NCBI GenBank assembly: GCA_040307135.1
Contig: JAWRKD010000029.1
Location: forward strand, 1-24,916
Length of the DNA stretch: 24,916 nt
Reading direction: 5' to 3'
Origin: Aminidesulfovibrio sp040307135
Lineage (GTDB): Bacteria; Desulfobacterota; Desulfovibrionia; Desulfovibrionales; Desulfovibrionaceae
The notes under the pieces were generated by a model. That model searched no databases and was not told the DNA's origin. It was given only the letters and a program-made list of their open reading frames with translations. Position numbers and translations under genes: made by a program. Shown piece by piece: positions 1 through 7,160 of the stretch. Every line of letters begins with the position of its first letter. Positions within the stretch are counted from its first letter, which is position 1.

Positions 1-75
1 GGCGGTGGCCGATTCCAGGGCCGCGCGCGACTGGGGGCAGAGCAGACAGGGATCGCCCGGCCCCAGGCTGACCAC
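1..75 (-). CDS. cbiH: Precorrin-3B C17-methyltransferase (CbiH/CobJ), N-terminal fragment cut by window edge
   Basis: Only the first 25 codons are inside the window. They read VVSLGPGDPCLLCPQS and onward, which carries the N-terminal glycine-rich GPGDP loop of the tetrapyrrole (corrin) methylases. The GTG at 75-73 is the only plausible start: it lies two bases after the TGA of cbiG, and no ATG precedes it in frame. No Shine-Dalgarno site is visible, so translation is probably coupled to cbiG. CbiH/CobJ performs the SAM-dependent C17 methylation with ring contraction, the step before CbiF and CbiG in the anaerobic B12 pathway. The assignment to CbiH rather than another corrin methylase rests on the common cbiG-cbiH pairing and is an inference. 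The cysteines in CLLC replace the usual ELLT. Confidence 0.7.
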   Translation of the reverse strand, partial: MVSLGPGDPCLLCPQSRAALESATA

Positions 76-77
76 GC

Positions 78-1070
78 TCAGCCGGCCAGCGCCACGGCCA
101 GGGTGGCCCGCGCCGTCTTGCGCTTGGGAACGAGCAGAGCCCCGTTGGCGGCCAGGATCGCCGCTGCTTCGCATACGCCCTCCAGGCCCAGGTGCTCGCG
201 GGCCGCGGCCGACGGCGTGGCCACGGGCGCCCGGGACAGTTCCTCGCGGGTGAAAAATCGCAGGGGGAGGCCCAGCTCCCCGGCCGCGGCCAGGAGCCCG
301 GTCTCGCCGCGCTTGTCCTCCACGCTGGCCAGCCCGGCCAGGCTGTCCAGGGCCAGGGACTCCGCGCCGAAGACGCTCCGGAGCAGGCCCAGGATCTCTT
401 CGGGCTGGGTGCCCAGGCGGCAGCCCACCCCGGCCCAGAGCACGGGCGGATGGAGCCGCAGCGCCGGACCCCGGCCCGCCCGCCAGCCCACCACCACGTC
501 GCCGCCCTGGTCCACGGGCTCGAACAGGGCCGGGTCCAGGTCCCCGAGCCGCCCTTCCGGGTCCTCCACGCGCAGGGCGCGGCCCTCCAGGAGCGCGGCG
601 TTGGCCCGCTTCACGGCCTCGGGATTCCCGATGCGCAGGCCGCGCTCCCTGGCCAGCAGGTCCAGGGAGGGCAGCCCGGCGCAGTCCGTGGCCGTGGTGA
701 TCACGGCCTGGCCCCCGGTGAGGGCGGCCACCCGCCGGGCCAGGCCGTTGGCCCCGCCCAGGTGGCCGGAGAGCAGGCTCACGCAGAATTTCCCCGCCGG
801 GTCCAGGGCCAGCACGGCCGGGTCCCTGTCCTTGGAGCCGAGCAGCGGGGCCAGGAGCCGCACCAGGATGCCGGCCGCGGCCACGCAGACGTGGGCCGGA
901 AAGGCGCGGAAGTTGGCGGCCAGGCAGGGTCCCAGGGCCGCGAACCCGGTCTCGCCGGGCCCGGCCAGGCGCTCGGGCGCGAAGACCGCGCCGTCCAGGT
1001 CCCGGGCCAGACGCCGCGCCAGGTCCAGACCCGCGGGGGTCAAGGCGTAGAGGGCGACGGGCGCGGCCAT
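78..1070 (-). CDS. cbiG: Cobalt-precorrin-5A hydrolase CbiG
   Basis: The gene encodes 330 residues. CbiG opens the delta-lactone of cobalt-precorrin-5A and releases acetaldehyde, a step specific to the anaerobic, early-cobalt B12 route. The central block AAGILVRLLAPLL (about 65-77), followed by LLSGHLGGAN (99-108) and ITTATD (124-129), is the conserved CbiG N-terminal/middle signature. GVGCRLGT (214-221) opens the C-terminal CbiG domain, which continues through ASVEDKRGETGL (248-259) to VCEAAAI and LVPKRKT near the end. The ATG at 1070 has GGAGG six bases upstream and lies 13 bases after the hemL stop, so it belongs to the ahb-hemL-cbiG-cbiH operon. Length and motifs are normal for the family; nothing is missing. 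Confidence 0.95.
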   Translation of the reverse strand: MAAPVALYALTPAGLDLARRLARDLDGAVFAPERLAGPGETGFAALGPCLAANFRAFPAHVCVAAAGILVRLLAPLLGSKDRDPAVLALDPAGKFCVSLLSGHLGGANGLARRVAALTGGQAVITTATDCAGLPSLDLLARERGLRIGNPEAVKRANAALLEGRALRVEDPEGRLGDLDPALFEPVDQGGDVVVGWRAGRGPALRLHPPVLWAGVGCRLGTQPEEILGLLRSVFGAESLALDSLAGLASVEDKRGETGLLAAAGELGLPLRFFTREELSRAPVATPSAAAREHLGLEGVCEAAAILAANGALLVPKRKTARATLAVALAG

Positions 1071-1083
1071 GGACCGCCTCCGG

Positions 1084-2352
1084 CTAGAGCTTGACCCGGC
1101 GCGCGGCGTCCAGGGTGCGGGCGAAGTCCTCCTCGCCGTGGGCGAAGGAGGTGAAGGCCGCCTCGAAGGCCGAGGGGGCCAGGTTCACGCCGGACTCGCG
1201 CATCTGGCGGTAGAAGTCGCCGTAGGTCTCGGCGTCCGCGGCCAGGGCCGAGGCCAGGTCCGTCACCGGGTTCTTGGTGAAGAACAGGGTGAACAGCGAG
1301 GCCATCTGGTTCAGCTTCACGGCCAGGCCCTTGGACTTGAGGATGGCCTTGAGCTCCAGGGCGAAATCCTGGGTGCGGGCCTCCAGGGCGGCGTAGTCGC
1401 AGCGCTCCAGGCGCTTGAGGGTGGCCAGGCCCGCGGCCATGGCCACGGGGTTCCCGGACAGGGTTCCGGCCTGATAGACCCCGCCGCTGGGGGCCACGAA
1501 CTCCATGATGTCGCGGCGGCCGCCGTAGCAGCCCACCGGGAAGCCGCCGCCGATGATCTTGCCCAGGCAGGTCAGGTCGGGCTTGATCTTGAAGCGGGCC
1601 TGGGCCCCGCCCAGGGCCAGGCGGAAGCCGGTGATGACCTCGTCGAAGATGAGCAGGGCCCCGTGCTTGCTGCACAGCTCGCGCAGGCCCTCCAGGAAGC
1701 CCGGCGCGGGCGGCACCAGGCCCATGTTCCCGGCCACGGGCTCCACGATGACGCAGGCGATGTCCCGGCCGTGGGCCGCGAAGAGCTGCTGCACGGCCTC
1801 CAGGCTGTTGTAGGGGGCCAGCAGGGTGTGGGCCACGGTGGATTCGGGCACGCCCGGGGTGCCGGGGATGGAGAAGGTCAAAAGCCCGGACCCGGCCTTG
1901 GCCAGGAAGCTGTCGCTGTGGCCGTGGTAGCAGCCCTCGAACTTGACCACCTTGTCGCGTTTGGTGAAGCCGCGGGCCAGGCGCAGGGCGCTCATGGCGG
2001 CCTCGGTGCCCGAGGAGACCATGCGCAGCATCTCCATGTTGGGCATGAGCCGGCGCACGGTCTCGGCCAGCTCCACCTCCAGGCCGCAGGGCGCGCCGTA
2101 GCTCGATCCCCGGTCCACGGCCTCGTGCGCCGCGCGGGTCACGTCCGGGTCGCAGTGGCCCAGGATCATGGGACCCCAGCTCAGCACGTAGTCGATGAGT
2201 TCGCGGCCGTCCGCGGTCCAGAGGCGCGCGCCCTTGGCGCGGTCGATGAACACCGGGTCGCAGCCCACGCTCCGGCAGGCGCGCACCGGGCTGTTCACGC
2301 CCCCGGGCAGCACGTCCAGGGCGCGGCGGAACCATTCGGAGGAAGTGGTCAT
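1084..2352 (-). CDS. hemL: Glutamate-1-semialdehyde 2,1-aminomutase HemL
   Basis: The gene encodes 422 residues. HemL is a PLP enzyme that converts glutamate-1-semialdehyde to 5-aminolevulinate, the entry to all tetrapyrroles through the C5 pathway. Family hallmarks in order are PGGVNSPVRA (16-25), MVSSGTEAAMSALRLAR (111-127), FEGCYHGHSD (138-147), FDEVITGFR (236-244) and the PLP lysine K265 in CLGKIIGGG. The start at 2352 is set by AAGGAG eight bases upstream and by the ATGA overlap with the stop of the upstream ahb gene; a longer in-frame reading toward 2520 runs into the ahb coding region and has no family match. It heads toward cbiG in the same operon, so ALA supply is co-transcribed with B12 genes. 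Length is typical. Confidence 0.97.
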   Translation of the reverse strand: MTTSSEWFRRALDVLPGGVNSPVRACRSVGCDPVFIDRAKGARLWTADGRELIDYVLSWGPMILGHCDPDVTRAAHEAVDRGSSYGAPCGLEVELAETVRRLMPNMEMLRMVSSGTEAAMSALRLARGFTKRDKVVKFEGCYHGHSDSFLAKAGSGLLTFSIPGTPGVPESTVAHTLLAPYNSLEAVQQLFAAHGRDIACVIVEPVAGNMGLVPPAPGFLEGLRELCSKHGALLIFDEVITGFRLALGGAQARFKIKPDLTCLGKIIGGGFPVGCYGGRRDIMEFVAPSGGVYQAGTLSGNPVAMAAGLATLKRLERCDYAALEARTQDFALELKAILKSKGLAVKLNQMASLFTLFFTKNPVTDLASALAADAETYGDFYRQMRESGVNLAPSAFEAAFTSFAHGEEDFARTLDAARRVKL

Positions 2353-2846
2353 TCTTCGTTCTCCTTGGGGAAATAGCGCATGGAGGTCTTCTTCAGCTCG
2401 CGCACGCTCTGCACCACCTGGTAGTCCGCCACGCCCGTGGCCCGCGAGAGTTCCCGGGCCACCAGCTCGCAGTCGCCGGGATTGCGGCCGTGGATCATGG
2501 TGTAGAGGTTGTAGGGCCACTCCGGGTAGGTGCGCCGGATGTAGCAGTGGCTGACATGCGGGTGTTTGGCCATTTCCTCGCCCACGGCCAGGGCGCGCTC
2601 GGGGTCGTCCTCGCGCCAGGCCACCATGGCGTTGTGGCCCCAGCCCGCCTTCTGGTGGCGCAGGGTGGCCCCGAAGCGGCGGATGATCCCGTCGTCCTTG
2701 AGCCTTTGCAGGAGCGTCAGCACGGTATCCTCGTCCGTGCCCACGGCCGCGGCGATGGCGGCGAAGGGCGCGGGCCCGTCCGGCAGGTCGTCCCCGGCCA
2801 GGGCCAGAATGCGCTGCTCCAGTTCGCTGAATGGGGTTTTTTCCAT
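2349..2846 (-). CDS. Siroheme decarboxylase subunit (AhbA/AhbB family, AsnC/Lrp-like)
   Basis: The gene encodes 165 residues. The N-terminal part (about 5-60) is an AsnC-type winged helix ending in DDGIIRRFGATL. The rest (about 65-155) is an AsnC/RAM-like ligand fold with HCYIRRTYPEWPYNLYTMIHG around 100-120 and VQSVRELKKTSMRYFP near the end, the pattern of the AhbA/AhbB proteins once called NirD/L-like regulators. AhbA and AhbB together decarboxylate siroheme to didecarboxysiroheme on the alternative heme pathway of sulfate reducers. The other subunit is not in this window, and I cannot tell A from B by eye. The ATG at 2846 has AGAAGG six bases upstream. The gene overlaps hemL by ATGA, so the two are translationally coupled. 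A role as a heme-responsive regulator is possible but less likely. Confidence 0.85.
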   Translation of the reverse strand: MEKTPFSELEQRILALAGDDLPDGPAPFAAIAAAVGTDEDTVLTLLQRLKDDGIIRRFGATLRHQKAGWGHNAMVAWREDDPERALAVGEEMAKHPHVSHCYIRRTYPEWPYNLYTMIHGRNPGDCELVARELSRATGVADYQVVQSVRELKKTSMRYFPKENEE

Positions 2847-2955
2847 GCCGGACCTTCTACCCGCAACGGCCCGGCCTTGCAACCCGGAGCCCGGGCGGGT
2901 AGTTTGGAGGGAGCGGGGTTTCGCGCTCCGCCGTCCACACCCAAGGAGACGATTC
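2847..2955. promoter_or_regulatory. Divergent intergenic region between ahb-hemL-cbiG and gpsA operons
   Basis: These 109 bases must hold the promoters of two divergent operons. A TTGCAA at 2877-2882, which is its own reverse complement, can act as a -35 in both directions. On plus it sits 17 bases before TAGTTT (2900-2905); on minus it sits 17 bases before TAGAAG (2859-2854). Both are weak matches to sigma-70 elements, so this is only a candidate arrangement. AAGGAG at 2943-2948 is the gpsA ribosome binding site. Confidence 0.3.
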
Positions 2956-3963
2956 ATGCGCATCGCCGTATTGGGCGCGGGGGCCTGGGGCACCACCCTG
3001 GCCGACCTGCTCTGCCGCAAGGGCCTGTCCGTGCGCCTCTGGGCGCGCGAGGACGAGGTGGTCCGCTCCATCCGGGACAAGCACGAAAACAGCCTGTTCC
3101 TGCCCGCCACGCCCCTCAGCCCGGAGCTTGCCGCGGGCCAGGACCCGGCCTGGGTCCTGGAGGGCGCCGAGGTGGTCCTGGTGGTCATCCCCAGCCAGTT
3201 CCTGCGGCCCGGGCTGGCGGGCCTGCGCGGCCTGCTGCCCGAAAACCCCGTGATCGTCTGCGCCAGCAAGGGCATCGAGCTGGACACCCTGGAGCCCATG
3301 TCCGTGGTGGTGGCCGAGGCCCTGGACGGCCTGGGGCCGCGCTACGCCGTGCTCTCCGGCCCGTCCTTCGCCCACGAGGTGAGCCGCAGGATGCCCACCA
3401 GCGTGACCCTGGGCTGCGCGGACCGCGGCCTGGGCCGCAGGCTCCAGGAGGTCTTCTCCACACCGTATTTCCGGGTCTATACCAGCGACGACTTCCGCGG
3501 CGTGGAGCTGGGCGGGGCCGTGAAGAACGTCATGGCCATCGCCGCGGGCATCTCCGACGGCCTGGGCTTCGGCCACGACGCCCGGGCCGCGCTCATCACC
3601 CGCGGCCTGGCCGAGATGAGCCGCCTGGGCCTGGCCATGGGCGCGCAGGCCAAGACCTTCATGGGCCTCTCCGGCATGGGCGACCTGGTGCTCACCTGCA
3701 CCGGCGACCTCTCGCGCAACCGCCAAGTGGGCCTCAAGCTGGGCCAGGGCATGAAGCTGGCCCACATCGTGGCCGGGACCCGCTCCGTGGCCGAGGGGGT
3801 CAAGACCACCAAGTCCGTGTTCGACCTCTCGCAGAAGCTCGGGGTGGAACTGCCCATCACCGAGCAGGTCTATCGCATCCTCTACGAGGACAAGGACCCG
3901 GCCCAGGCCGTGAAGGACCTCATGAACCGGAGTCTCAAGCACGAGCACGAGGAGGAGTCATGA
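2956..3963 (+). CDS. gpsA: Glycerol-3-phosphate dehydrogenase [NAD(P)+] GpsA
   Basis: The gene encodes 335 residues. GpsA reduces dihydroxyacetone phosphate to sn-glycerol-3-phosphate in the cytoplasm, supplying the phospholipid backbone. The nucleotide-binding motif GAGAWGTTLA is at 7-16, IVCASKGIE at 100-108, SGPSFAHEV at 134-142, the catalytic lysine K190 in VELGGAVKNVMAIAAGI, and SGMGDLVLTCTGDLSRNR in the C-terminal helical domain. The ATG at 2956 is fixed by AAGGAG seven bases upstream. The stop overlaps the start of the next gene by ATGA, making gpsA the first gene of a run that continues through a lipoprotein and two SDR paralogues to cbiD. Length is normal for the family. Confidence 0.97.
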   Translation: MRIAVLGAGAWGTTLADLLCRKGLSVRLWAREDEVVRSIRDKHENSLFLPATPLSPELAAGQDPAWVLEGAEVVLVVIPSQFLRPGLAGLRGLLPENPVIVCASKGIELDTLEPMSVVVAEALDGLGPRYAVLSGPSFAHEVSRRMPTSVTLGCADRGLGRRLQEVFSTPYFRVYTSDDFRGVELGGAVKNVMAIAAGISDGLGFGHDARAALITRGLAEMSRLGLAMGAQAKTFMGLSGMGDLVLTCTGDLSRNRQVGLKLGQGMKLAHIVAGTRSVAEGVKTTKSVFDLSQKLGVELPITEQVYRILYEDKDPAQAVKDLMNRSLKHEHEEES

Positions 3964-4163
3964 AGCGCGCCCTGCTCTTCTGCGTCCTGGCCGCCCTGCT
4001 CTCCGGCTGCGGCCCCGCCTGGGTCCACCCGGACATCGCCAGCCCGCGCGAGGAGGACCGCCGGTTCGACGCGGACTCGGCCCTCTGCCGGGACGAGGCC
4101 GGCGACTACAAACAGGGATACGAGGACTGCCTCATGCGCCGGGGCTGGGAGCGGCAGGACTGA
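3960..4163 (+). CDS. Small putative lipoprotein
   Basis: The gene encodes 67 residues. A short basic start (MKRALLF), a hydrophobic stretch and the lipobox LSGC with Cys17 as the acylated residue make this a signal peptidase II substrate. The mature part is about 50 residues, acidic to neutral, with two further cysteines in ALCRDEAGDY and YEDCLMRRGW. The Y-x-x-C-x-x-x-x-G-W ending resembles the tail seen in many small Gram-negative envelope lipoproteins, but I do not recognise a named family. The start overlaps gpsA by ATGA and the stop overlaps the next start (TGATG), so it is translationally coupled on both sides. Function is unknown; an envelope location is inferred from the lipobox. Confidence 0.8.
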   Translation: MKRALLFCVLAALLSGCGPAWVHPDIASPREEDRRFDADSALCRDEAGDYKQGYEDCLMRRGWERQD

Positions 4164-5677
4164 TGGACCGCGCTTCAGGACCCGTGCTGGTGCTCGGGGC
4201 CACGGGCTACATCGGCGGCCGCCTGGTCCCCCTGCTCCTGGAGCGCGGCTGGCATGTGCGCGCCGCGGGCCGCAGCTTGCGCAAGATCCTGGCCCGCCCC
4301 TGGGGCCGGCATCCGAACCTCGAGGTGGTGCGCGCCGACGCCCTGGACCACCAGGCCCTGGCCCAGGCCATGCAGGGCTGCCAAGCCGCCTTCTCCCTCA
4401 TCCACTCCATCAAGCCCGGCGAGCCGGACTTCGCGGCCCTGGACCGGCGCATCTCCTACTCCATGGTGCGCGCGGCCCAGGCCGTGCGGCTGCCGCGCAT
4501 CCTGCTCTTCTCCGGCCTGGGCGGCGACCCGGCGCACCTCTCGGAGCAGCTCAAGTCGCGTTACGAGGTGGGCGAGATCCTGGCCCTGTCCGGCGCGGCC
4601 GTGACCCAGCTGCGCGCGCCCCTGGTGCTCGGCGCGGGCGGAGCCAGCTTCGAGATGATCCGCTCGCTCTGCGAACACCTGCCGCTCATGCTGGCCCCGC
4701 GCTGGGTGGACACCAAATGCCAGCCCATCGCCGTGGACGACGTGCTGGAATACCTGGCCGGGTGCCTGGAAAAGCCCGAGACCGCGGGCCGGACCTACGA
4801 GATCGGCGGGCCGGACCAGCTCACCTTCCGCGAGCTGTTCCAGCTCTATGCCGAGGTGGCCGGGCTGCCCCGGCGGCGTTTCCTGGTCCTGCCCCTGCGC
4901 ACCACGCGGCTGTCCATCGCCTGGATCAACCTGGTGACGCCCCTGTCCGTGTCCCTGGTCAAGCCCCTGGTGGAACGCATGCGCCACGAGGTGCTGGTCC
5001 ACGACACGGCCATCCGCGAGGTCCTGCCCCTGCCCCTGCGCTCCTGCCGCGAGGCCCTGGCCCTGGCCCTGGCCGAGGTGCGCCGGAACGAGGTGGCCTC
5101 CTCCTGCTTCGACGCGGGCTCCACCCGCCTGCCCGAGTGGGCCAAGGAGCAGAAGCCCCAGGCCCGGGTCTTCCGCGACACCTTCGCCGTGGTCCTGGAC
5201 GGCCCGCCCGAGACGGCCTGGGACGTGGTCAAGCGCATCGGCGGGGACACGGGCTGGTATTTCGGCACCTTCCTCTGGCGGCTGCGCGGATTCGTGGACC
5301 AGCTCTTCGGCGGTCCGGGCCTGTCGCGGGGCCGCCGCCACGTGGACAGCGTGGCCATGGGCGACCACCTGGACTTCTGGCGCGTGGTGGAGGTGGAGGA
5401 GCCCAAGCGGCTGCTGCTGCGCGCCGAGATGCTGGCCCCGGGCGAGGCCCTGCTGGAGTTCCGCATCACGCCCCTGGAGGACGGCGGCACCGAGCTGTCC
5501 ATGACCCCGAGCTTCGAGCCCCGGGGCTGGGCCGGGATGCTTTACTGGTGGCTGATCGCGCCCTCGCACTCCCTGGTCTTCCGGCCCATGCTCCGGCACA
5601 TGGCCAGGGCCGCCGGGGCCAGGGTCCTGCGCGGCCCCATGCTCGCCCACCAGGGAGGCCGGGATGCGGCCCGCTGA
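4163..5677 (+). CDS. SDR-family NAD(P)-binding protein with C-terminal DUF2867 domain (YbjT-like), copy 1
   Basis: The gene encodes 504 residues. The N-terminal half is an atypical extended-SDR Rossmann domain with GATGYIGG at 12-19 and later YEIGGPDQLTFRELF (212-226). No YxxxK catalytic pair is evident: the corresponding site reads SRYEVGE. The C-terminal part (about 335-495) is a DUF2867/SRPBCC-like domain with VKRIGGDTGWYFG around 356-368 and GLSRGRRH. This architecture is that of Escherichia coli YbjT, whose substrate is not known. The start overlaps the lipoprotein stop, and the 3' end overlaps the second copy by 14 bases. It is co-directional with cbiD, but a role in cobalamin synthesis is not established. 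Ligand binding or NAD(P)-dependent redox chemistry on a lipid or polyketide-like substrate is a guess from the fold. Confidence 0.85.
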   Translation: MDRASGPVLVLGATGYIGGRLVPLLLERGWHVRAAGRSLRKILARPWGRHPNLEVVRADALDHQALAQAMQGCQAAFSLIHSIKPGEPDFAALDRRISYSMVRAAQAVRLPRILLFSGLGGDPAHLSEQLKSRYEVGEILALSGAAVTQLRAPLVLGAGGASFEMIRSLCEHLPLMLAPRWVDTKCQPIAVDDVLEYLAGCLEKPETAGRTYEIGGPDQLTFRELFQLYAEVAGLPRRRFLVLPLRTTRLSIAWINLVTPLSVSLVKPLVERMRHEVLVHDTAIREVLPLPLRSCREALALALAEVRRNEVASSCFDAGSTRLPEWAKEQKPQARVFRDTFAVVLDGPPETAWDVVKRIGGDTGWYFGTFLWRLRGFVDQLFGGPGLSRGRRHVDSVAMGDHLDFWRVVEVEEPKRLLLRAEMLAPGEALLEFRITPLEDGGTELSMTPSFEPRGWAGMLYWWLIAPSHSLVFRPMLRHMARAAGARVLRGPMLAHQGGRDAAR

Positions 5678-5711
5678 CGGCCCGGTGCTGGTGCTCGGGG
5701 CCACGGGCTAC
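4184..5711 (+). repeat. Direct repeat pair at the 5' ends of the tandem SDR paralogues
   Basis: A 27-base stretch is identical at 4184-4210 and 5685-5711 (it begins GTGCTGGTGCTCGGGGCC) and codes for the strand and loop VLVLGATGY of each copy. Shorter identical blocks follow on both sides of it. The repeat marks the duplication and is a possible site for unequal recombination that would fuse the two genes. Confidence 0.8.
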
Positions 5712-7160
5712 GTGGGCGGCCGCCTGGCGCCCCTGCTCCTGGAGCGCGGCTGGCGCGTGCGCGCCGCGGGCCGCAACCCGGACAAGATCAAGGCCCGGGC
5801 CTGGGGCCGCCACCCCAACCTGGAGGCCGTGGCCGCCGACGCCCTGGACCAGGACTCCCTGATCCGGGCCATGGACGGCTGCTCGGCGGCCTACTACCTG
5901 GTCCACTCCATGCAGCCCGGGGCGCGCGACTTCGCGGCCATCGACCGCCGCGCCGCCTGCAACACCACCCGCGCCGCCCGGCTCACCGGCCTGCCCCGGA
6001 TCATCTACCTTTCGGGCCTGGGCGACGACCGGCAGGCGCTTTCCGAACACCTGCGCTCGCGCCACGAGGTGGGCGAGCTGCTGGGACTGGGCGGCACCCC
6101 GGTGACCCAGCTGCGGGCGGCCATGATCCTGGGCTCGGGCAGCGCCTCCTTCGAAATCCTGCGCTACCTCTGCGAACGCCTGCCCTTCATGCTCACCCCG
6201 CGCTGGGTGGACACCAGATGCCAGCCCATCGCCGTGACCAACGTGCTCGGCTACCTCCTGAGCTGCCTGGAGAACGAGGCCACGGCCGGGGAGACCTACG
6301 AGATCGGCGGACCGGACCAGCTCACCTACCGCGAGCTGTTCCGGCTCTACTGCCGGGTGGCCGGGCTGCGCGAGCGGGTCATCCTGGCCCTGCCCGTGCT
6401 CACGCCGCGCCTGTCGGCCTGGTGGGTCAACCTGATGACGCCCGTGCCCCTGGCCCTGGTGCGTCCCCTGGTGGAGGGCCTGGCCAACGAGGTGGTCTGC
6501 CGCGACACGCGCCTGCGCGATCTGGCGCCCCAGGACCTGATCCCCTGCCGCGAGGCCATCGCCGCGGCCCTGGACCAGGTGCGCCAGAAGGCCACGCCCT
6601 CCTGCTGCTTCGACGCCGGGACCAGCTGCCTGCCCGAATGGGCGGCCTGCGGCGACGCGCCCTATGCCGGCGGCACGGTGCTCAAGGACAGCTACGCCGT
6701 GACCCTGGACGGCAGCCCGGAACAGGTCTGGGAGGTGGTCAAGCGCATCGGCGGGGACACGGGCTGGTACTTCGGGGACCGGCTCTGGCGGCTGCGGGCC
6801 TTCCTGGACAAGCTGGCCGGAGGGCCTGGCTTCACGCGGGGCCGCAGGACCCAGGACGAGCCCGTGCCGGGCGAGCACCTGGACTTCTGGCGCGTGCTGG
6901 CCGCGGACCCGGGCAAACGGCTGCTCCTGCTGGCCGAGATGAAGCTGCCGGGCCAGGCCCTGCTGGAATTCCGCATCACGCAGAAGGACGACGGGGCCAC
7001 GGAGCTGTCCATGACCCCGAGCTTCCTGCCGCGGGGCCTCTGGGGTCCGCTCTACTGGTGGACCTTCTCTCCGGCCCACGCCTTCCTCTTCAAGAACATG
7101 CTCCGCCACATGGCCCAGGCCGCCGGAGTCCGCCTGCTCCAGGGGCCGGACAAGCGATGA
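5664..7160 (+). CDS. SDR-family NAD(P)-binding protein with C-terminal DUF2867 domain (YbjT-like), copy 2
   Basis: The gene encodes 498 residues and is a tandem paralogue of the gene before it, similar end to end. It has GATGYVGG at 12-19, TYEIGGPDQLTYREL in the middle, VKRIGGDTGWYFG at about 360-372 and GFTRGRR. It differs in places likely to touch ligand: YYLVHSM instead of FSLIHSI, and SRHEVGE instead of SRYEVGE, so the Tyr of the first copy is His here. A cysteine-rich patch (PSCCFDAGTSCLPEWAACG) is also specific to this copy. It starts inside the end of copy 1 and overlaps cbiD by ATGA. Divergence with retained length suggests two different substrates or a heterodimer rather than a recent redundant duplication. 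Biochemical function is unknown. Confidence 0.85.
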   Translation: MRPADGPVLVLGATGYVGGRLAPLLLERGWRVRAAGRNPDKIKARAWGRHPNLEAVAADALDQDSLIRAMDGCSAAYYLVHSMQPGARDFAAIDRRAACNTTRAARLTGLPRIIYLSGLGDDRQALSEHLRSRHEVGELLGLGGTPVTQLRAAMILGSGSASFEILRYLCERLPFMLTPRWVDTRCQPIAVTNVLGYLLSCLENEATAGETYEIGGPDQLTYRELFRLYCRVAGLRERVILALPVLTPRLSAWWVNLMTPVPLALVRPLVEGLANEVVCRDTRLRDLAPQDLIPCREAIAAALDQVRQKATPSCCFDAGTSCLPEWAACGDAPYAGGTVLKDSYAVTLDGSPEQVWEVVKRIGGDTGWYFGDRLWRLRAFLDKLAGGPGFTRGRRTQDEPVPGEHLDFWRVLAADPGKRLLLLAEMKLPGQALLEFRITQKDDGATELSMTPSFLPRGLWGPLYWWTFSPAHAFLFKNMLRHMAQAAGVRLLQGPDKR

